A stretch of DNA of 64,000 nt from Cladocopium goreaui (Eukaryota > Sar > Dinophyceae > Suessiales > Symbiodiniaceae): the NCBI GenBank assembly GCA_947184155.2, contig CAMXCT020000371.1, forward strand, positions 196,954 through 260,953, given 5' to 3'. This document shows, one piece after another, positions 11,207-22,900 of this stretch (its first letter is position 1; every line of letters starts with the position of its first letter). The notes beneath the pieces were generated by a model that was not told the DNA's origin, searched no databases, and saw only the letters and a program-made list of their open reading frames with translations. Position numbers and translations under genes: made by a program.

Positions 11207-12594
11207 AATCATGGTGATTCCACCCGGAAACTTGGTAAACACGATGATCCCTTTTTAGGATCATCTTAAATACCCCCAAAAATGGACGCACATGTTGGGC
11301 CTTTTTTTTGGGCCCTGTGAAGCTAAAGCTGAAAAAACCTCGGCACTGAGCCGGCCCAAAATCCATCTGTTTCAGTTTGGTGAATCATTAGACTTCAACG
11401 ATAATTCACCTGCCTTTAGGTGTTACCGATATAGTATATATATATATATTTATTTATTATCATTATATATAATTATAACATGTACTAGTATATATATATA
11501 TAGATAATATGGTTATGCGTAGTCAGCAGAAAAGGATGGTATTTGCCTTCAACGAAATTGGCCGAAAAGGGACATTGTTGGCGAAGCGAAGTCTGTCGAA
11601 TTCATGGTGAACTCTCCGGGTTTTTTCGGGCCAAACTGATTTTTGATGGATGTACTGAGATGTGCTGAGTCCAATTAGCAGAAATGTTCTGCGAAAAACT
11701 CTGATTTTCGCTTTTCAAATTTGGCCAAGCCCTCATTTTTTGCGGGAAAACACCAGGGTTTCTGAGGGAGAAAACAGCGTTGCGGCCGCTAGGGTGCAGA
11801 CGCGTGTCTCCACAAGTGGCGCCTCCCGCACCACGCCGAGAAGGTCGCAAGCTGTTTGGATGTAGGGAGGTACCACAAACATTCGGGCTTTGACATGGAT
11901 TGACTCTCTAACTCATAAACATCATAAACACAAAACACAGGCATTTACCTACTCCAACAAAATTGAGGATATAATTCACACACACTGGCATCTAAGCAAT
12001 GAAACCTGCCCTGATTTTGTAGCAAACTGGCTGAGTGCAGACGTTTCAATTTGCAACAAACTGAGTTTTGACCACTACGCATCGGGATGTTGACCATAAA
12101 CCACTGAAACTCATGGATATGGACCTCACTGCACCGTCACTAGAAATACTGGCTAGTAGGAATCATCCCGAAATGGCTGACGTTTTCAGTTTTTTTTTGT
12201 TGCTGAATGATTGCAGTCGTTATTATATTTATTGTTGATTCATGATATATAAATATAAATATAAATAGATAATAATAGATACATATAAACGTATGTATAT
12301 ATATATAGAGCCCCGGGAAATCACCATTGAACCCCGATTCCACGGTTCCAATCCCCATTAGCCTCTGGTAGTCAAACGTTTCCAGCCCCGCTGGACTTCT
12401 GGTAAATTCCCCTATGAACCCCCCCATTGAAACACCATTAGAAAAAATTAGAACCCCTTAGATTAGATATCTTAAATCCTATGAAAATCCCGTGAAATAC
12501 CAATTCAAACACCTTTTTTTAACACAATGGAAATCCCATGGAAATCCGATGGAAATTCTCACCCCGAAGCCCGCCTTCCAGGGCTTCCAGGGAC
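11207..12594. other. Intergenic/intron with TA tracts
   Basis: TA-rich tracts at 11432-11505 and 12228-12312. A GC-rich island at 11745-11865 is possibly coding but its frame is undecided. The rest is unrecognised. Confidence 0.4.
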
Positions 12595-12690
12595 CGTCAC
12601 CGCATACTGCGGGAGCTCGTGGCCAAGGACGCGAAGCTCGTGAGCCTTTGAGGCGACGCCTGCGCAACGCGCCGCAAGGGGAAATCTGAC
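12595..12690 (+). CDS. Candidate exon
   Basis: A GC-rich island. One forward frame reads DRHRILRELVAKDAKLVSL and then meets tga, which may lie past a donor. The charged, helical composition looks coding. No family recognised. Confidence 0.3.
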
Positions 12691-13296
12691 AACAGATGGG
12701 AAGAGCATGGGACATTTATGGGATTTATATATATATATATGTATATATATATATAGATTGATAGGGGTTTTCGTGGGAAATTCATGCGACATTGGTACAT
12801 TCATGGGAACAATTGACAAAACATGGGTTGATCATGGTTGATCTATGGAGAATTCATGAGAATGTGGCAAAATCTGACAAACAACGGGTTGATTTCTGGG
12901 AAATTGATATCATGGCACTTTACCGAGAATCTTTGATATGGGTTGGTCCTAAAAATTGGGTGATTTACCCCCATTGAATCCCCTTGACACATTTTCTGGT
13001 GGCTACACGTATCAAGATAATTCTTTTACTATTGAACATGGGGATCAACAGCAGGAAGGTTGGGGGATTTTGGACAAAAAACAGAATGAAATGTGGGGGG
13101 GTACCCGGGGTACCCTATCTTGAGGCAGACCAAGTGGCATCCTGGAAAATTGCATCACAGGATGTGACCAATGAAAAAGGTTTGACAGTTGTTCCTCAGA
13201 AATCGTGGCCAGCGCCACGCCACGCCTCGTTTTCTCGAAATTTCCCGTCCCGTCCAAAGTGACGGCGCCTAAATACGTGGTGAAAAGAGAGCGGCG
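12691..13296. other. Non-coding with TA tract
   Basis: A TA microsatellite at 12726-12756, then AT-rich DNA leading into the retroelement fragment. Nothing else supported. Confidence 0.4.
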
Positions 13297-13911
13297 TTGC
13301 GGAACACTCCTAGGATGATTAATTGCTACGGCGACCATGCCAGGGTTTGCCCGTGTGGTGGCGACCGCACAAAGCGCCACCATAGCCTGCGGACGCTGGT
13401 CGCTGCCCGATCGCAGGCAGCTGGGTTCCACACCGAAGTCGAAAAACCTGGTCTTCTCCCACCCCGCCCAGAAGACGGAGGTGCTCCTGAAGATGGTGGT
13501 CGTGCTGGCCCGGGGAGGCGCCCCGCGGATGTGTGGATTGGCAATTGGGGGCTGCTTGGACCTGCTGCCTTGGACCTCGCCGTGACCTCAGGCATGCGGC
13601 TGGGGTCCCTGGCCCAAACAGCCGCCAACGGCCAACATGCTGTGGCTGAGTACGAAGTCAAAAAGTGCTCACACCAGAACACACTGGCCAGCTGCGGGGC
13701 AGAAGGCTTGCAGCTCTTGCCTATTGTCGCTGAAGCTTGTGGCGGGGGCTGGGGCCCTATTGCCTTGCAAACCTTCAAAGCCATTGCCACGGCTGTGGCG
13801 GCTCGGAGCAATGAGCCTGCCGGCGTCGAGTACGACCGCTTGCTTCAGTGCCTTTCCGTGGCTTTGCAGAGGGAGAACGCCAGGGCTGTCCTCCGAAGAG
13901 TGCCTGGCTAG
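13297..13911 (+). pseudogene. 3' end of a retroelement polyprotein (endonuclease-like domain)
   Basis: The open frame has a GDHARVCPCGGDRTKRHHSL segment (Cys/His cluster), then KPGLLPPRPEDGG, then RPADVWIGNWGLLGPAALD, and later a conserved-looking EYEVKKC. The order 'RPADV ... ALDLAVTS ... Y-x-x-K' is what I recall from the C-terminal restriction-like (PD-(D/E)xK) endonuclease part of dinoflagellate and algal reverse-transcriptase polyproteins related to R2-type non-LTR elements. The GC content is far above its surroundings. No reverse transcriptase domain precedes it, so the copy is 5'-truncated, as usual for target-primed insertions. The stop at 13909-13911 is probably the native end. The family is inferred from memory. 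Confidence 0.65.
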
Positions 13912-14709
13912 CGCGCTCCTGGTGCATCTTCATGCCGGTCGACCTCCCTATGGCTACAGGCAACTCAGTTCCCTACGTTCCTGAGCGTGGCTTTTGTTGC
14001 GGCACCACTCTTTGACCCCACGGATTTTCCTTTCCCTTTTGAATCTGCTTCACGGCTTCTGCGGCTGCATTTGCCCGACTGAATTCGCTGGGTACCTGAC
14101 CCCAGCTGTTGGTCGCAATGCAATGTAGCCTCATGGGGTGTTTGGTGCTTGTGTGGGACACGCTGCCTTGCTTGAAGCATGAGCACGCCGTCTGGTCTTT
14201 TTGAATTTCATACAGCCATGTTATACTATGTTCCTTTTTTGTGACCGTCCGAAGTGTGTAAAGTCCTATGGCTTTGGATCGGTCAATCTTTGATATCCAG
14301 GAAAAAGTAAAAACTAATTGCACGACTGTCATGATAGAAAATTGCCATTATATGCGATTTGTATATGTTTGTTGGGTGAAAACTCAGGACCCAAAGTGCA
14401 TTTTACTCTAATTTGACCCTAGCTCGTCAGGAACACACGGAAATACAGAATCACGAACCCATCAGTGCTGATCATCAGAGTCCACCTGTTTGTCTCCATA
14501 AGAGCTATGGTTGGTCACATCCGAACCATATTAGAACATTATAGAACCTAATCTTAGTAGGAAAACTGTTATATATATATATATGTATATATACAAATAA
14601 TTATAAATACATATTCGGTTGGTCCCTTTGTTGCCTGAAGAACTCAGCTTTGATTTGATGACTTTTGATGCCACAATGGGTTGCTCCAACCGGTCAATTC
14701 CAGCCAGAA
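13912..14709. other. Downstream of the retroelement fragment
   Basis: GC content stays high to about 14200, which may be the element's 3' UTR, and then falls. A TA tract lies at 14570-14600. No poly-A or simple-repeat tail was identified. Confidence 0.35.
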
Positions 14710-14815
14710 GCCGACCCTCTGGTGATGTCAAAATAGCTATTGAATATGGCCCAGTCGAAATAGTTGATCTACCCATGAAAAATTGTGATTTTCCATCGTT
14801 TTTTGTGTTAGTACC
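14710..14815. mobile_element. MITE-A copy 5, degraded
   Basis: It starts 'accctctggtgatgtcaaaa' and keeps 'tagctattgaatatggccca' and 'attgtgattttccatc', but the right terminus is lost. Confidence 0.55.
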
Positions 14816-14829
14816 GGGCCGGGTACCTC

Positions 14830-15000
14830 ATGAATCCTCTTGAAATCTCGCCATTCCCGGCCAAAAAAGGTCTCGGGTTGGTGGGCCTTGGAGCCGGCAC
14901 GTCTGCCCGACAACTGCTGCAGCTACTGCCTGAAAGGCTGGACATCCGGTTGACACACAGCTGGTGGCTATTTGATGATCTATTTGAGGTGCCATTTTTA
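14830..15000 (+). CDS. Candidate exon
   Basis: Immediately after a MITE-A relic. The open frame reads LGLVGLGAGTSARQLLQLLP then ERLDIRLTHSWW. A Gly-rich turn followed by a leucine-rich helix looks like real protein. Unknown family. Confidence 0.35.
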
Positions 15001-16194
15001 AAAGATGTTTCTTTCATTTTCTTTCCGTCCCCATGATAGACAATGTGCAAACATGTACAATCTCTACATTGTCTAGAGCACATTTCTACGTGTCTCGGAT
15101 TTCTACCCAAGAAAGAAAGATGCCATGTTTTTTCCCCGATGTTTTTCAAACATGTCTGAGTACCTGCTATATCTAGATCATTCTACATCTATCTCTATAT
15201 TGGGCATGGATCAAAAACCTGTACCCTGGTAAAATCTGGTGAACCAAAAATTGCTGGGATTGATTGATGTTTTGGGTAGAATAGTTTTTGACCCATCCCC
15301 ATCTTATCTACTGTTACCATTCTCCATGGTTTTCACAGCCCACAAAAATATGATCCAATACTCTATAGTCATCTCTAAATAAATATTTCTTTTTGGAATT
15401 TGAAAAAATCTAGAAATCTCTAAATAAATCCAATACTCTATAGTCATTCAAAATCGGATAGAAAAAATGGTCGAAATCTCAGCATCCACCGCAGAACGGT
15501 GAGGCGCCTAGTGGCCTGGGAGACCTCCAAAGCTGTGCTGATGGCTGCTGCACCTTGAATCGAAAACGCTGCGGTGCTGGGCTGCGTTTCATGATTTTTC
15601 TTTGGGAATTTTTGGGATATTCATGGATATTCCTGTATTTCCAGGAGAAAACGGAGAAAACTTGGGATGATTGGGAAAAATCTCGGAGAAATTCGGACAA
15701 GGAAAAAACGAGATCATACTGTAGGATATTGTGCGACATTCTGCGGTTTACGATCGGGAGCCACTTGTGATCTTTCACCATCCTTGACATATAATGATTG
15801 GGCCCCTAGCAATGAGAGGGGGCATCGGATCAAAACCTTGCAACTCTGGTTTTCACATCAAAATTTAGCTTCCAGCTGTGGATCTTCCTTCATTGATATG
15901 GTTGGTTTTGTGCATAGATCGACCAATCTCCAGGCAGGAAGTCTACCGATGATCATCCCCCACTCGCTACGGGTGGCCTTTTTCGTAGCTTTACGGTTAT
16001 CCCATGTTATTTTCTTTCATTTTTGGTGTGATGTCAGGTGCACACCACCTGACAAATCAGGAATCGGATGGAATCGGTGTATACCATACTTATGTTTGCA
16101 AATCATGTTTCAAACATAGTAATGAAATATGCTAAGTTGACTATGTACTTTACATTTTACCAATCACACGTGTACCATAAATTTGCACATAGAG
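15001..16194. other. Intron-like DNA with one weak island
   Basis: A weak island at 15480-15600 is open as QHPPQNGEAPSGLGDLQS or in another frame. A short direct repeat 'aatccaatactctatagtca' occurs near 15355 and 15428. Nothing else recognised. Confidence 0.35.
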
Positions 16195-16310
16195 AATCCC
16201 CCAGCTGCGCAAGCTGCGCAGCGCCACCTAGCGCCACCTGGCGCCCAAGGAATACTGCGGTGGAATCAGCTTCGAGCGCTTGGAGGTGCAGAGCTTCTGG
16301 TGAATTTTTT
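16195..16310 (+). CDS. Candidate exon
   Basis: The island starts 'cagctgcgcaagctgcgcag' and includes a frame APKEYCGGISFERLEVQSFW. It ends near a possible donor. Boundaries uncertain. Confidence 0.25.
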
Positions 16311-16727
16311 TCGGATCTTAGATGGAGATAGATGGAGATCATCTGTCAGTCATCCTGGATGACCCCAACATATGAATATGGGATAATATGGGTTGCTAGA
16401 TGTTGATCCAGAGGCTTCCAAGTCTGGCGTTGGCTGATGCCTCAAAGTTCAGAGGGTTTGCTTCTGGCTGCTTTGCGGAGAAAGCATACATGACACATGT
16501 GGACGTATATGATACTTATATGATCTTATATGTTCAACTATACGCATGGGTTGGTCGGGCATGAACTGTGTGAAATATGCCCATGGTCAGTAGTGGAACA
16601 CATTCATTTTTGCCAGCATCCAACCTACCATGGTTGACCAACCAGTCATCAATAGGTCTCCCAGCAGATTACCTTCTTCTGGCCTAGGCAATAGCATGCT
16701 GGTGAAAGTAGTGTGGCGATGCGTAGC

Positions 16728-17015
16728 CTAATTTTCACGGCACTGCTTGATAGATAACCCATGTTGGACCCCACCTAAACTGATTGTAGTCCACTGTAGT
16801 CCTCCATTTTTGCCGCTTGCTGGATGCCCGTGCTCTCGGCTCCAGTGTGCCATTTTTACCACCTGTGTGTGCTGATCGCATCCAGCCGCGATGACGAAGT
16901 TTGAAAAAATCCGGGCAGAGCACAACGCGACCAAAGCGAAGCGGGGAAGCCCAGCCACGATGGAGGCATTGTGCCCTGTTGCGGCCATAGTGTGGGAAGA
17001 TCCAGCAATGGCCAT
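16728..17015 (-). CDS. Possible antisense exon, WD40-like spacing
   Basis: The minus-strand frame reads ATGHNASIVAGLPRFALV and, after a gap, IAAGCDQHTQVVKMAHW. The GH...A...D...V..W spacing recalls a WD40 blade. The plus strand is also open here, so the strand is not settled. If correct it would be the only minus-strand gene fragment in this half of the window. Confidence 0.2.
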   Translation of the reverse strand: MAIAGSSHTMAATGHNASIVAGLPRFALVALCSARIFSNFVIAAGCDQHTQVVKMAHWSREHGHPASGKNGGLQWTTISLGGVQHGLSIKQCREN

Positions 17016-17111
17016 TGGCCAGGGTTTGGAGCAATGGCCAAGTTCAGCCGGTCATTTGGCTTCCAAAATTTCCAAAACACGTTGGCCATTTCTTCGGATC
17101 AAAGCCGGGTA

Positions 17112-17439
17112 AACATATTTGATCATATTTGATCTTTCATATCTGTCAAAATGGGAGGTGCCGTCAAAAAGGAAGTATCGAAGCAGCACTCGTGGCTCAT
17201 AGGCAAAAAGCGGAGCCAGATGGATGGTTCCGCCAAATGAGCCAAGGAGGAGTATAATTCAGGCATGCGGTGCATCACTTGACCAGTGCCTTGCTTGTAT
17301 CATGTGTTTTTATCAGTTTTTATCATTTTCAGGGTTGCCTCACTCAAGGGAAACTGGAGGAAAACCTATGGCCATTTCCGAAAAACTGTGGCCTTTGAAG
17401 GAAAACCAAAAAACCCACGAGTTGGAGAAACCCATGGAT
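17112..17439. other. Nothing recognised
   Basis: Presumed intron. Confidence 0.35.
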
Positions 17440-17568
17440 TTTAAACTGAGGTGGCAACGTGCACGGGATCTTGCCAAGCAACACTTGGAAGAAAGGAAGC
17501 AGATGTCGGGGGACCCAGCGTCCCAGTGGCCAAACATGGCTAGAAAAGCAATGAACATCCCCTATATC
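17440..17568 (+). CDS. Candidate exon, helical and charged
   Basis: The frame reads FKLRWQRARDLAKQHLEERK then QMSGDPASQWPNMARKAMN, a convincing amphipathic helix. A MITE-B copy starts exactly where coding character ends. Confidence 0.4.
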
Positions 17569-17671
17569 TCAATGGATTGGTTTAAGGGAAAATTATCAGG
17601 AACGTCCATTGTAAAAAAATGGGAAGATCCCATGGTTTCCGGTGAGGATTTTCCCTTAAACCCATCCATTG
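17569..17671. mobile_element. MITE-B copy 3
   Basis: A complete copy: tcaatggattggtttaaggg at the left and 'cccttaaacccatccattga' at the right, inverted to each other, about 100 bp. Confidence 0.85.
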
Positions 17672-18305
17672 AAGATCAAGACATTTGAATGCGAAAACCA
17701 TTCGGTGTCCAATCCTGTCCCTCTAATATTGTACACCTCCCAGACATGGTTTAGTAGAGGATTCACATAGATTTGGGACCACACAATGGGGGTGTTTGAA
17801 CGGTGGATGGGATGAAAAATTGCGGCGTTTTTCGCAGCAAGCCATGGATCCTCTAATGGTCAATGGCAGAATTTGGTACTATTTTGTGGGCTGAAACCAC
17901 CAATCTCATTGGGGCAAGTCTGTCGGTTTGTCTGAACCTTTTAAGGGCAAGTCGCCAAAATGTTGTGATTGCGAATATTAACGTTCCTACTGTTTTGTTG
18001 CCATGAATCAGTCATGAACAGGCGTATCGGTAGCACCTTTTTTAAACAAAATGCTGGCTCGGGATTGAATACTGTAAACGCTTGGGCTGTTTAAGGCAGG
18101 GTTCCATTTGTGAATTGGGTATACCCTCCAAATAACATTTTGTTTTATAAATTTTAAATGGGGATAATGCAACAATCCATTGGGATACACTATGATACAC
18201 TAGCTTCAGACAAATCATGGCTTCATCATTTTCCTATCATTTCCTATAGGTTTCCATCATTTTGCCATGTTTTTCATCTCAAAAATGGTCCAGCTTTTCC
18301 CCGAG
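17672..18305. other. Nothing recognised
   Basis: AT-rich, no supported feature. Confidence 0.4.
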
Positions 18306-18428
18306 GCAGGAGATTCGCCGCTCCGGCAAGGAAGCCGCCGTTACTTCGCAAGGCGACGAGGTTCCCGTGGAGAACCTGGGCTCCACAGGGTCGAAGGAGG
18401 CCTGCGAGGAAGTGGAGAGGCCAGGTCC
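18306..18428 (+). CDS. Candidate exon, acidic
   Basis: A GC-rich island with frame QEIRRSGKEAAVTSQGDEVP then VENLGSTGSKEACEEVERPG. It reads as a disordered acidic region. Unknown family. Confidence 0.4.
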
Positions 18429-18814
18429 ATGGGGTGAAAAATCCTGGCTGAAGGGATTCTGAATGGAAGGATTTTTGGGAAAATCTACCCATGGCTGGGT
18501 GGGAAAATCATGGAAAATCCACCCCTTTTTCAAAAGTCCGATGGTTTACTCATGAAAAGCGAATGAAAAGTATAGGATTCTAAACGTTGCCACGTTTGAT
18601 TGCTGGAGGGTAGCTAAAATTGGAACACTTGGGGGAACTGAAACTGAAACTGTAGTGCTTTGTGCAACTCGGGGATGATAAATACAAGTTTGCTCAAGTG
18701 AACATCCAAATTGGGGGGTTGTTGAGCGTGAAGAGTGCGGGCTTTTACACACCGTTGCACCAGACATCACCAGACAAAAAGATGCGGGCTGGCTGGCCCA
18801 GTGAAAAAAACGAA

Positions 18815-19868
18815 AAATTACTTTACTTCGTGTGATCCCCACCATGACATTTATACATTTTCTTACTGGCAAATCTTCTGGCATTCTATCTGACATATCT
18901 TCTGACATTCTATTTGGAATTCTATCTGGCATATCTTCTGGCATATGATCTGGCATATCTTCTGGCATTCTATCTGGCAAATCTTCTGGCATTCTATCTG
19001 GCATATCTTCCGGCACTCTATCTGACATATCTTCTGGCATTCAATCTGGCATTCTATCTGGCATATCTTCTGGCATATATTCTGACATATCTTCTGGCAT
19101 TCTATCTGACATATTTTCTGGCATATATTCTGACATATCTTCTGGCATATCTTCTGGCATATCTTCTGGCATATCTTCTGACATATCTATCTGGCATATC
19201 TTCTGACATATCTATCTGGCATATCTTCTGGCATATTTTCTGGCATTCTATCTGGCAAATCTTCTGGCATTCTATCTGGCATATCTTCTGGCATATTATC
19301 TGGCATTCTATCTGGCATATCTTCTGGCGTATCTTCTGGCATATCTTCTGACATTCTTTCTGACATTCTTTCTAACTTTCTTCTGCACATTCTTTGTCCC
19401 ATATCTTCCTACATGAGGTCCGGCAGGGAACACTTGGCGTGGATACTCGCGGTTGAGGTCCGGCAGGGAACACTGGGCGTGGATGGTCGTGGTTGAGGTC
19501 CGGCAGGAACACTGGGCGTGGATGGTCGTGGTTGAGGTCCGGCAGGGAACACTGGGCGCGGATGGTCGTGGTTGAGGTCCGGCAGGGAACATTGGGCGTG
19601 GATGGTCGTGGTTGAGGTCCGGCAGGGAACACTGGGCGTGGATGGTCGTGGTTGAGGTCCGGCAGAGAACACAGTGGATCGCGGGTCGCAGTTGAGCAAG
19701 GACGACGAGGACGACGAGGACGACGAGGACGACGAGGACGACGAGGAGGACGAGGAGGAGGAGGAGAGGAGGACGAGGCAGGAGGAGGCGGAGGAGGAGG
19801 AGAAGGAGGAGGAGGACGAGGAGGCAACTGACATAAAATCTAACAACCCTCACCTGGCAGGTGGGGAA
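18815..19868. repeat. Composite repeat unit, copy 1
   Basis: Conserved left flank aaattactttacttcgtgtg. Then a 12-bp array (tctggcatatct / tctggcattcta, about 18880-19385), a 40-bp array (ggtccggcagggaacactgg..., about 19425-19675) and a GAC/GAG purine array (19695-19830). It closes on a conserved right flank ending cctcacctggcaggtgggga, in which cacctg/caggtg forms a small hairpin. The same architecture recurs at 59.2 and 60.5 kb. Long open frames through it on both strands (MPEDMPDRMPE-like, SSSSS, PPRPP) are repeat translations. Because the flanks are shared, the unit was dispersed as a block rather than arising by local slippage. Confidence 0.9.
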
Positions 19869-20069
19869 CTATGAAATCTAAGCGATTTCACAAAATATGG
19901 ATAACCCAACTGAAGGGGAATAAACACTTTTTTACACTTTGGGCTCAAAATCATTTTCCTAACTTCTTTGGGGCGGAGTATCACAGATTAGCCATGGGAC
20001 GGATGGGTAACAGGAGGTGGATGACTCTGGATTGCTGGTCTTCCTTCTTTTGAGATGTTCACCTTCCCA

Positions 20070-20426
20070 GAGGCCATACCAAGGAGCGTGACTACGTGAC
20101 TACTTAATCATCAATAGATGTTGCGAACGAACGCTGACCCTTGACAATGCTGGTTGAAGATACTGAAGGATCTTGCTGCTTAGAGATTCGAAGATGCCTA
20201 TAAAGTAGGGGTACCCCAAGTGATAATGGTTTCATCATTGGAATACTGTATACTACTTAGTAGGGGTTTCATGGTTTCATGCATAACCTATTGAAGCTCA
20301 TGGTGACTTGGCCCCCCAGCTTTGGGAAACCTACGTCGCCGCCAGTCGGGCTCCGCAACCGATGGATAGCCTCACCTTGTCCGAATTCAAACCGGAGCGT
20401 CGCAGAAGCAGCGTGAGCAGCGACTT
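20070..20426 (+). repeat. Tandem segmental duplication, unit 1
   Basis: About 350 bp starting gaggccataccaaggagc and repeated almost identically immediately downstream. It contains an exon-like island from 20311: APQLWETYVAASRAPQPMD then SLTLSEFKPERRRSSVSSDL. Because the unit includes the exon and its flank, this is an exon duplication if the island is coding. Confidence 0.85.
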
Positions 20427-20762
20427 GAGGCCATACCAAGGAGCTTCGTGACTAACTCATAGTTCGATGTTGCGAACGCTGACCCTTGACAATGCTGGTT
20501 GAAGATACTGAAGGATCTTGCTGCTTAGAGATTCGAAGATGCCTATAAAGTAGGGGTACCCCAAGTGATAATGGTTTCATCATTGGAATACTGTATACTA
20601 CTTAGTAGGGGTTTCATGGTTTCATGCATAACCTATTGAAGCTCATGGTGACTTGGCCCCCCAGCTTTGGGAAACCTACGTCGCCGCCAGTCGGGCTCCG
20701 CAACCGATGGATAGCCTCACCTTGTCCGAATTCAAACCGGAGCGTCGCAGAAGCAGCGACTT
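20427..20762 (+). repeat. Tandem segmental duplication, unit 2
   Basis: Near-identical to unit 1. Indels are confined to the first ~40 bp and the last ~15 bp: unit 1 carries a 9-bp repeat of 'agcagcg' context ('agcagcgtgagcagcg'). Its exon-like island (from 20656) ends ERRRSSDLAHG. Confidence 0.85.
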
Positions 20763-21259
20763 GGCTCATGGTAAAATCCGATGTCCTGCAGATCCTGAAA
20801 AACCAATCTATGGATAGTTTGGGCGAACCACTGATCAGCCAACCAGGTTTCAGGATCTGTTTGGGCGAGGCCTTGCATATTATGACCTGCCTGACAGTTC
20901 AGATTTGTTTTTTTTAAGGAGATGTCTAAGAATATGTATCCATATCGTTTCCAGTTCACCAGTTTATACTGGAAAACATCTAGTATAATATTCTATTATA
21001 TTCTAGTATAGTAAAAAAATCTAGTTTTGTAGCATAATAATGCATAATATCCGGAAAATATCCATATAATGCCCATGAGATCCGTATAATGATCCCCCAA
21101 AAATCCAGAGGCTCCAGTTGTTTTAGCGGGCCCAAAAATGCTGAGGCAAGTGTTCCCAGTCCACGAGAGACAGCATCCAGTCGGAGGCTGGGTGTCCTGT
21201 TTATTGTTTAAGAGTTTAGAAAACCCCATGAATACATAATGAATACGATACGTCGTTGT
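20763..21259. other. Nothing recognised
   Basis: Short TATTATA runs near 20990; otherwise no supported feature. Confidence 0.4.
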
Positions 21260-21550
21260 ATTTTGTTATATTAGATCCATATATATATATAAATATAACA
21301 TACATATATATATTATGTTATATATATATTATGTTATATATATATATATATACATTAGGTTATATATATATAATATTGTATTATATTATTTTCTATAATA
21401 TAAAATAATATAATACAATATAATATTATATTCTTTAATATTATATCACATTATATTATATTATATTATATTGTTATATCATAATATATATATATATATG
21501 TTATATTATATCATAACGTATTATATTATATTATATTATATTATCAGAAA
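21260..21550. repeat. TA/TTATA satellite with cruciform potential
   Basis: Almost pure A/T built from TATAT and TATTATA units. 'tattttctataatataaaa' and neighbours form long self-complementary stretches. Confidence 0.9.
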
Positions 21551-22030
21551 GGGACGCCACCAGGGCCCACAAAATACATAGCTAGAAATTTGTGCTATAC
21601 ATATATCATATGTGATATATATATATATATTTACGTGCAGCGGTCTCGAAATCGACGATGAATCGCGCCTCACCAGGAACATCACCGGCTGATGGAACAC
21701 ATAGGAGACTCGCGACGCTATCTGCGATTCAGCGGCACTGGTTCGACGGGAATTCTGATGGAAATGTGAATGGTGCATGGTAAATTGTGGTAAGCTCATA
21801 TGATTCATATGATTGTGAATTGTGCCATTAGTTTTTTCAACTGTTTAGGTTGGTTTCAATGATTTCTTCTTTTCCATCCCACACGGAATGATATGGAATA
21901 ATGATTGCTGAGCTATCAGGTTACGAATCGATGTCTATTTTCCGAAGGGTTTCGTTGTGGGTAAATCATGTCTGACTGCCCATTTATTGGCAAACAAGTC
22001 CTTTACTCTTGGTGGCTAAATTCCATTTCT
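21551..22030. other. Weak island only
   Basis: A GC-rich patch at 21640-21770 is open on both strands without recognition. TA tract at 21617-21630. Confidence 0.3.
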
Positions 22031-22039
22031 TGATCACAC

Positions 22040-22082
22040 ACACATATACATATACATACACATTTACATGTACATGTACATG

Positions 22083-22114
<32 letters not shown>

Positions 22115-22126
22115 TATATATGCAAT
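22040..22126. repeat. ACAT/TACA microsatellite
   Basis: Mixed acacac, tacatgtaca and tatata units. Confidence 0.9.
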
Positions 22127-22426
22127 GTTATTGTATGTTATTGTGAATCGTTTGTTATCCCCTCCACATTGTTTTCATACCCCTTTTGTGGATGAGCAAC
22201 CACCAGAGTTTGATATCATTTCCGTTATAATGTTTTGCCATTTGCCCATCACCCTAGGTGAAAATAAACTAACATAGATATGAAAAAGCTATGGTTCCCA
22301 CAGAAAGTCATCTACAAATAATTAGTGGATTTTCCATCAAAAAAAATAAGTACATGGGATATTCTCGGCTGCTTATGGCAAAAAAATGGGATATCGTGGG
22401 ATTGTTGGGGTTTTTGATGGGGATAT

Positions 22427-22529
22427 ACCCTCTGGTAAACTAACATAACTATGGAAAATCACCATTTTTAATGGGAAAACTCACTATAAATGGCCATTTT
22501 CAATAGCTATGTTAAATTACCAGAGGGTA
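22427..22529. mobile_element. MITE-A copy 6
   Basis: A complete copy ending 'aaattaccagagggta'. Both arms are intact, and the inner arms include 'gaaaatcaccatttttaat' opposite 'aatggccattttcaatag'. Confidence 0.85.
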
Positions 22530-22535
22530 GTAGGG

Positions 22536-22660
22536 GCCTGTTTGAACTCCGCTGGCCCAGGTGGAAATTCGGCTACTTCCGAGACACGCAGCCGGAGCTG
22601 TCCATCCACGTCACTGAGCACGACGGCAGCCGCTCTTGGCGACTTGGTCCGTTGATGGTG
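22536..22660 (+). CDS. Candidate exon beside MITE-A
   Basis: It begins only a few bases after the MITE. The frame reads GLFELRWPRWKFGYFRD then TQPELSIHVTEHDGSRSWRL. The alternating hydrophobic/charged pattern looks like a beta-rich domain. Not recognised. Confidence 0.45.
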
Positions 22661-22680
22661 GTGCCCCATGTTTTTACTTA

Positions 22681-22900
22681 GCTAAGTTGGTGCAAATAAC
22701 TCCAGTTTCACTATGGTTGCAAATTATAACGACCTCACAGCGACCTCACTGGGAGTTAATAAGGGAAATCATCCCCAAATGGCCTTAATTCAGGTTTGTG
22801 AATTATTATAATTTGCCCAGATATCTATACTTACTATGGTTCATAAACCAACAAACATCACTGGGGGGGCACAACTTGTAACTGGGGGGCACCACCTTGC
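22681..22900. repeat. Dispersed repeat D, interrupted copy
   Basis: It matches the 4.9-kb copy at both ends (gctaagttggtgcaaataac; aaaccaacaaacatcactgg) but is split by a 98-bp insertion. Confidence 0.8.
22719..22816. mobile_element. 98-bp inverted-repeat element inserted in repeat D
   Basis: It starts gcaaattataa and ends ttataatttgc, a perfect 11-bp terminal inverted repeat. The sequence is absent from the uninterrupted copy of repeat D, which marks it as an insertion. Target-site duplication is not clear. Confidence 0.75.
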
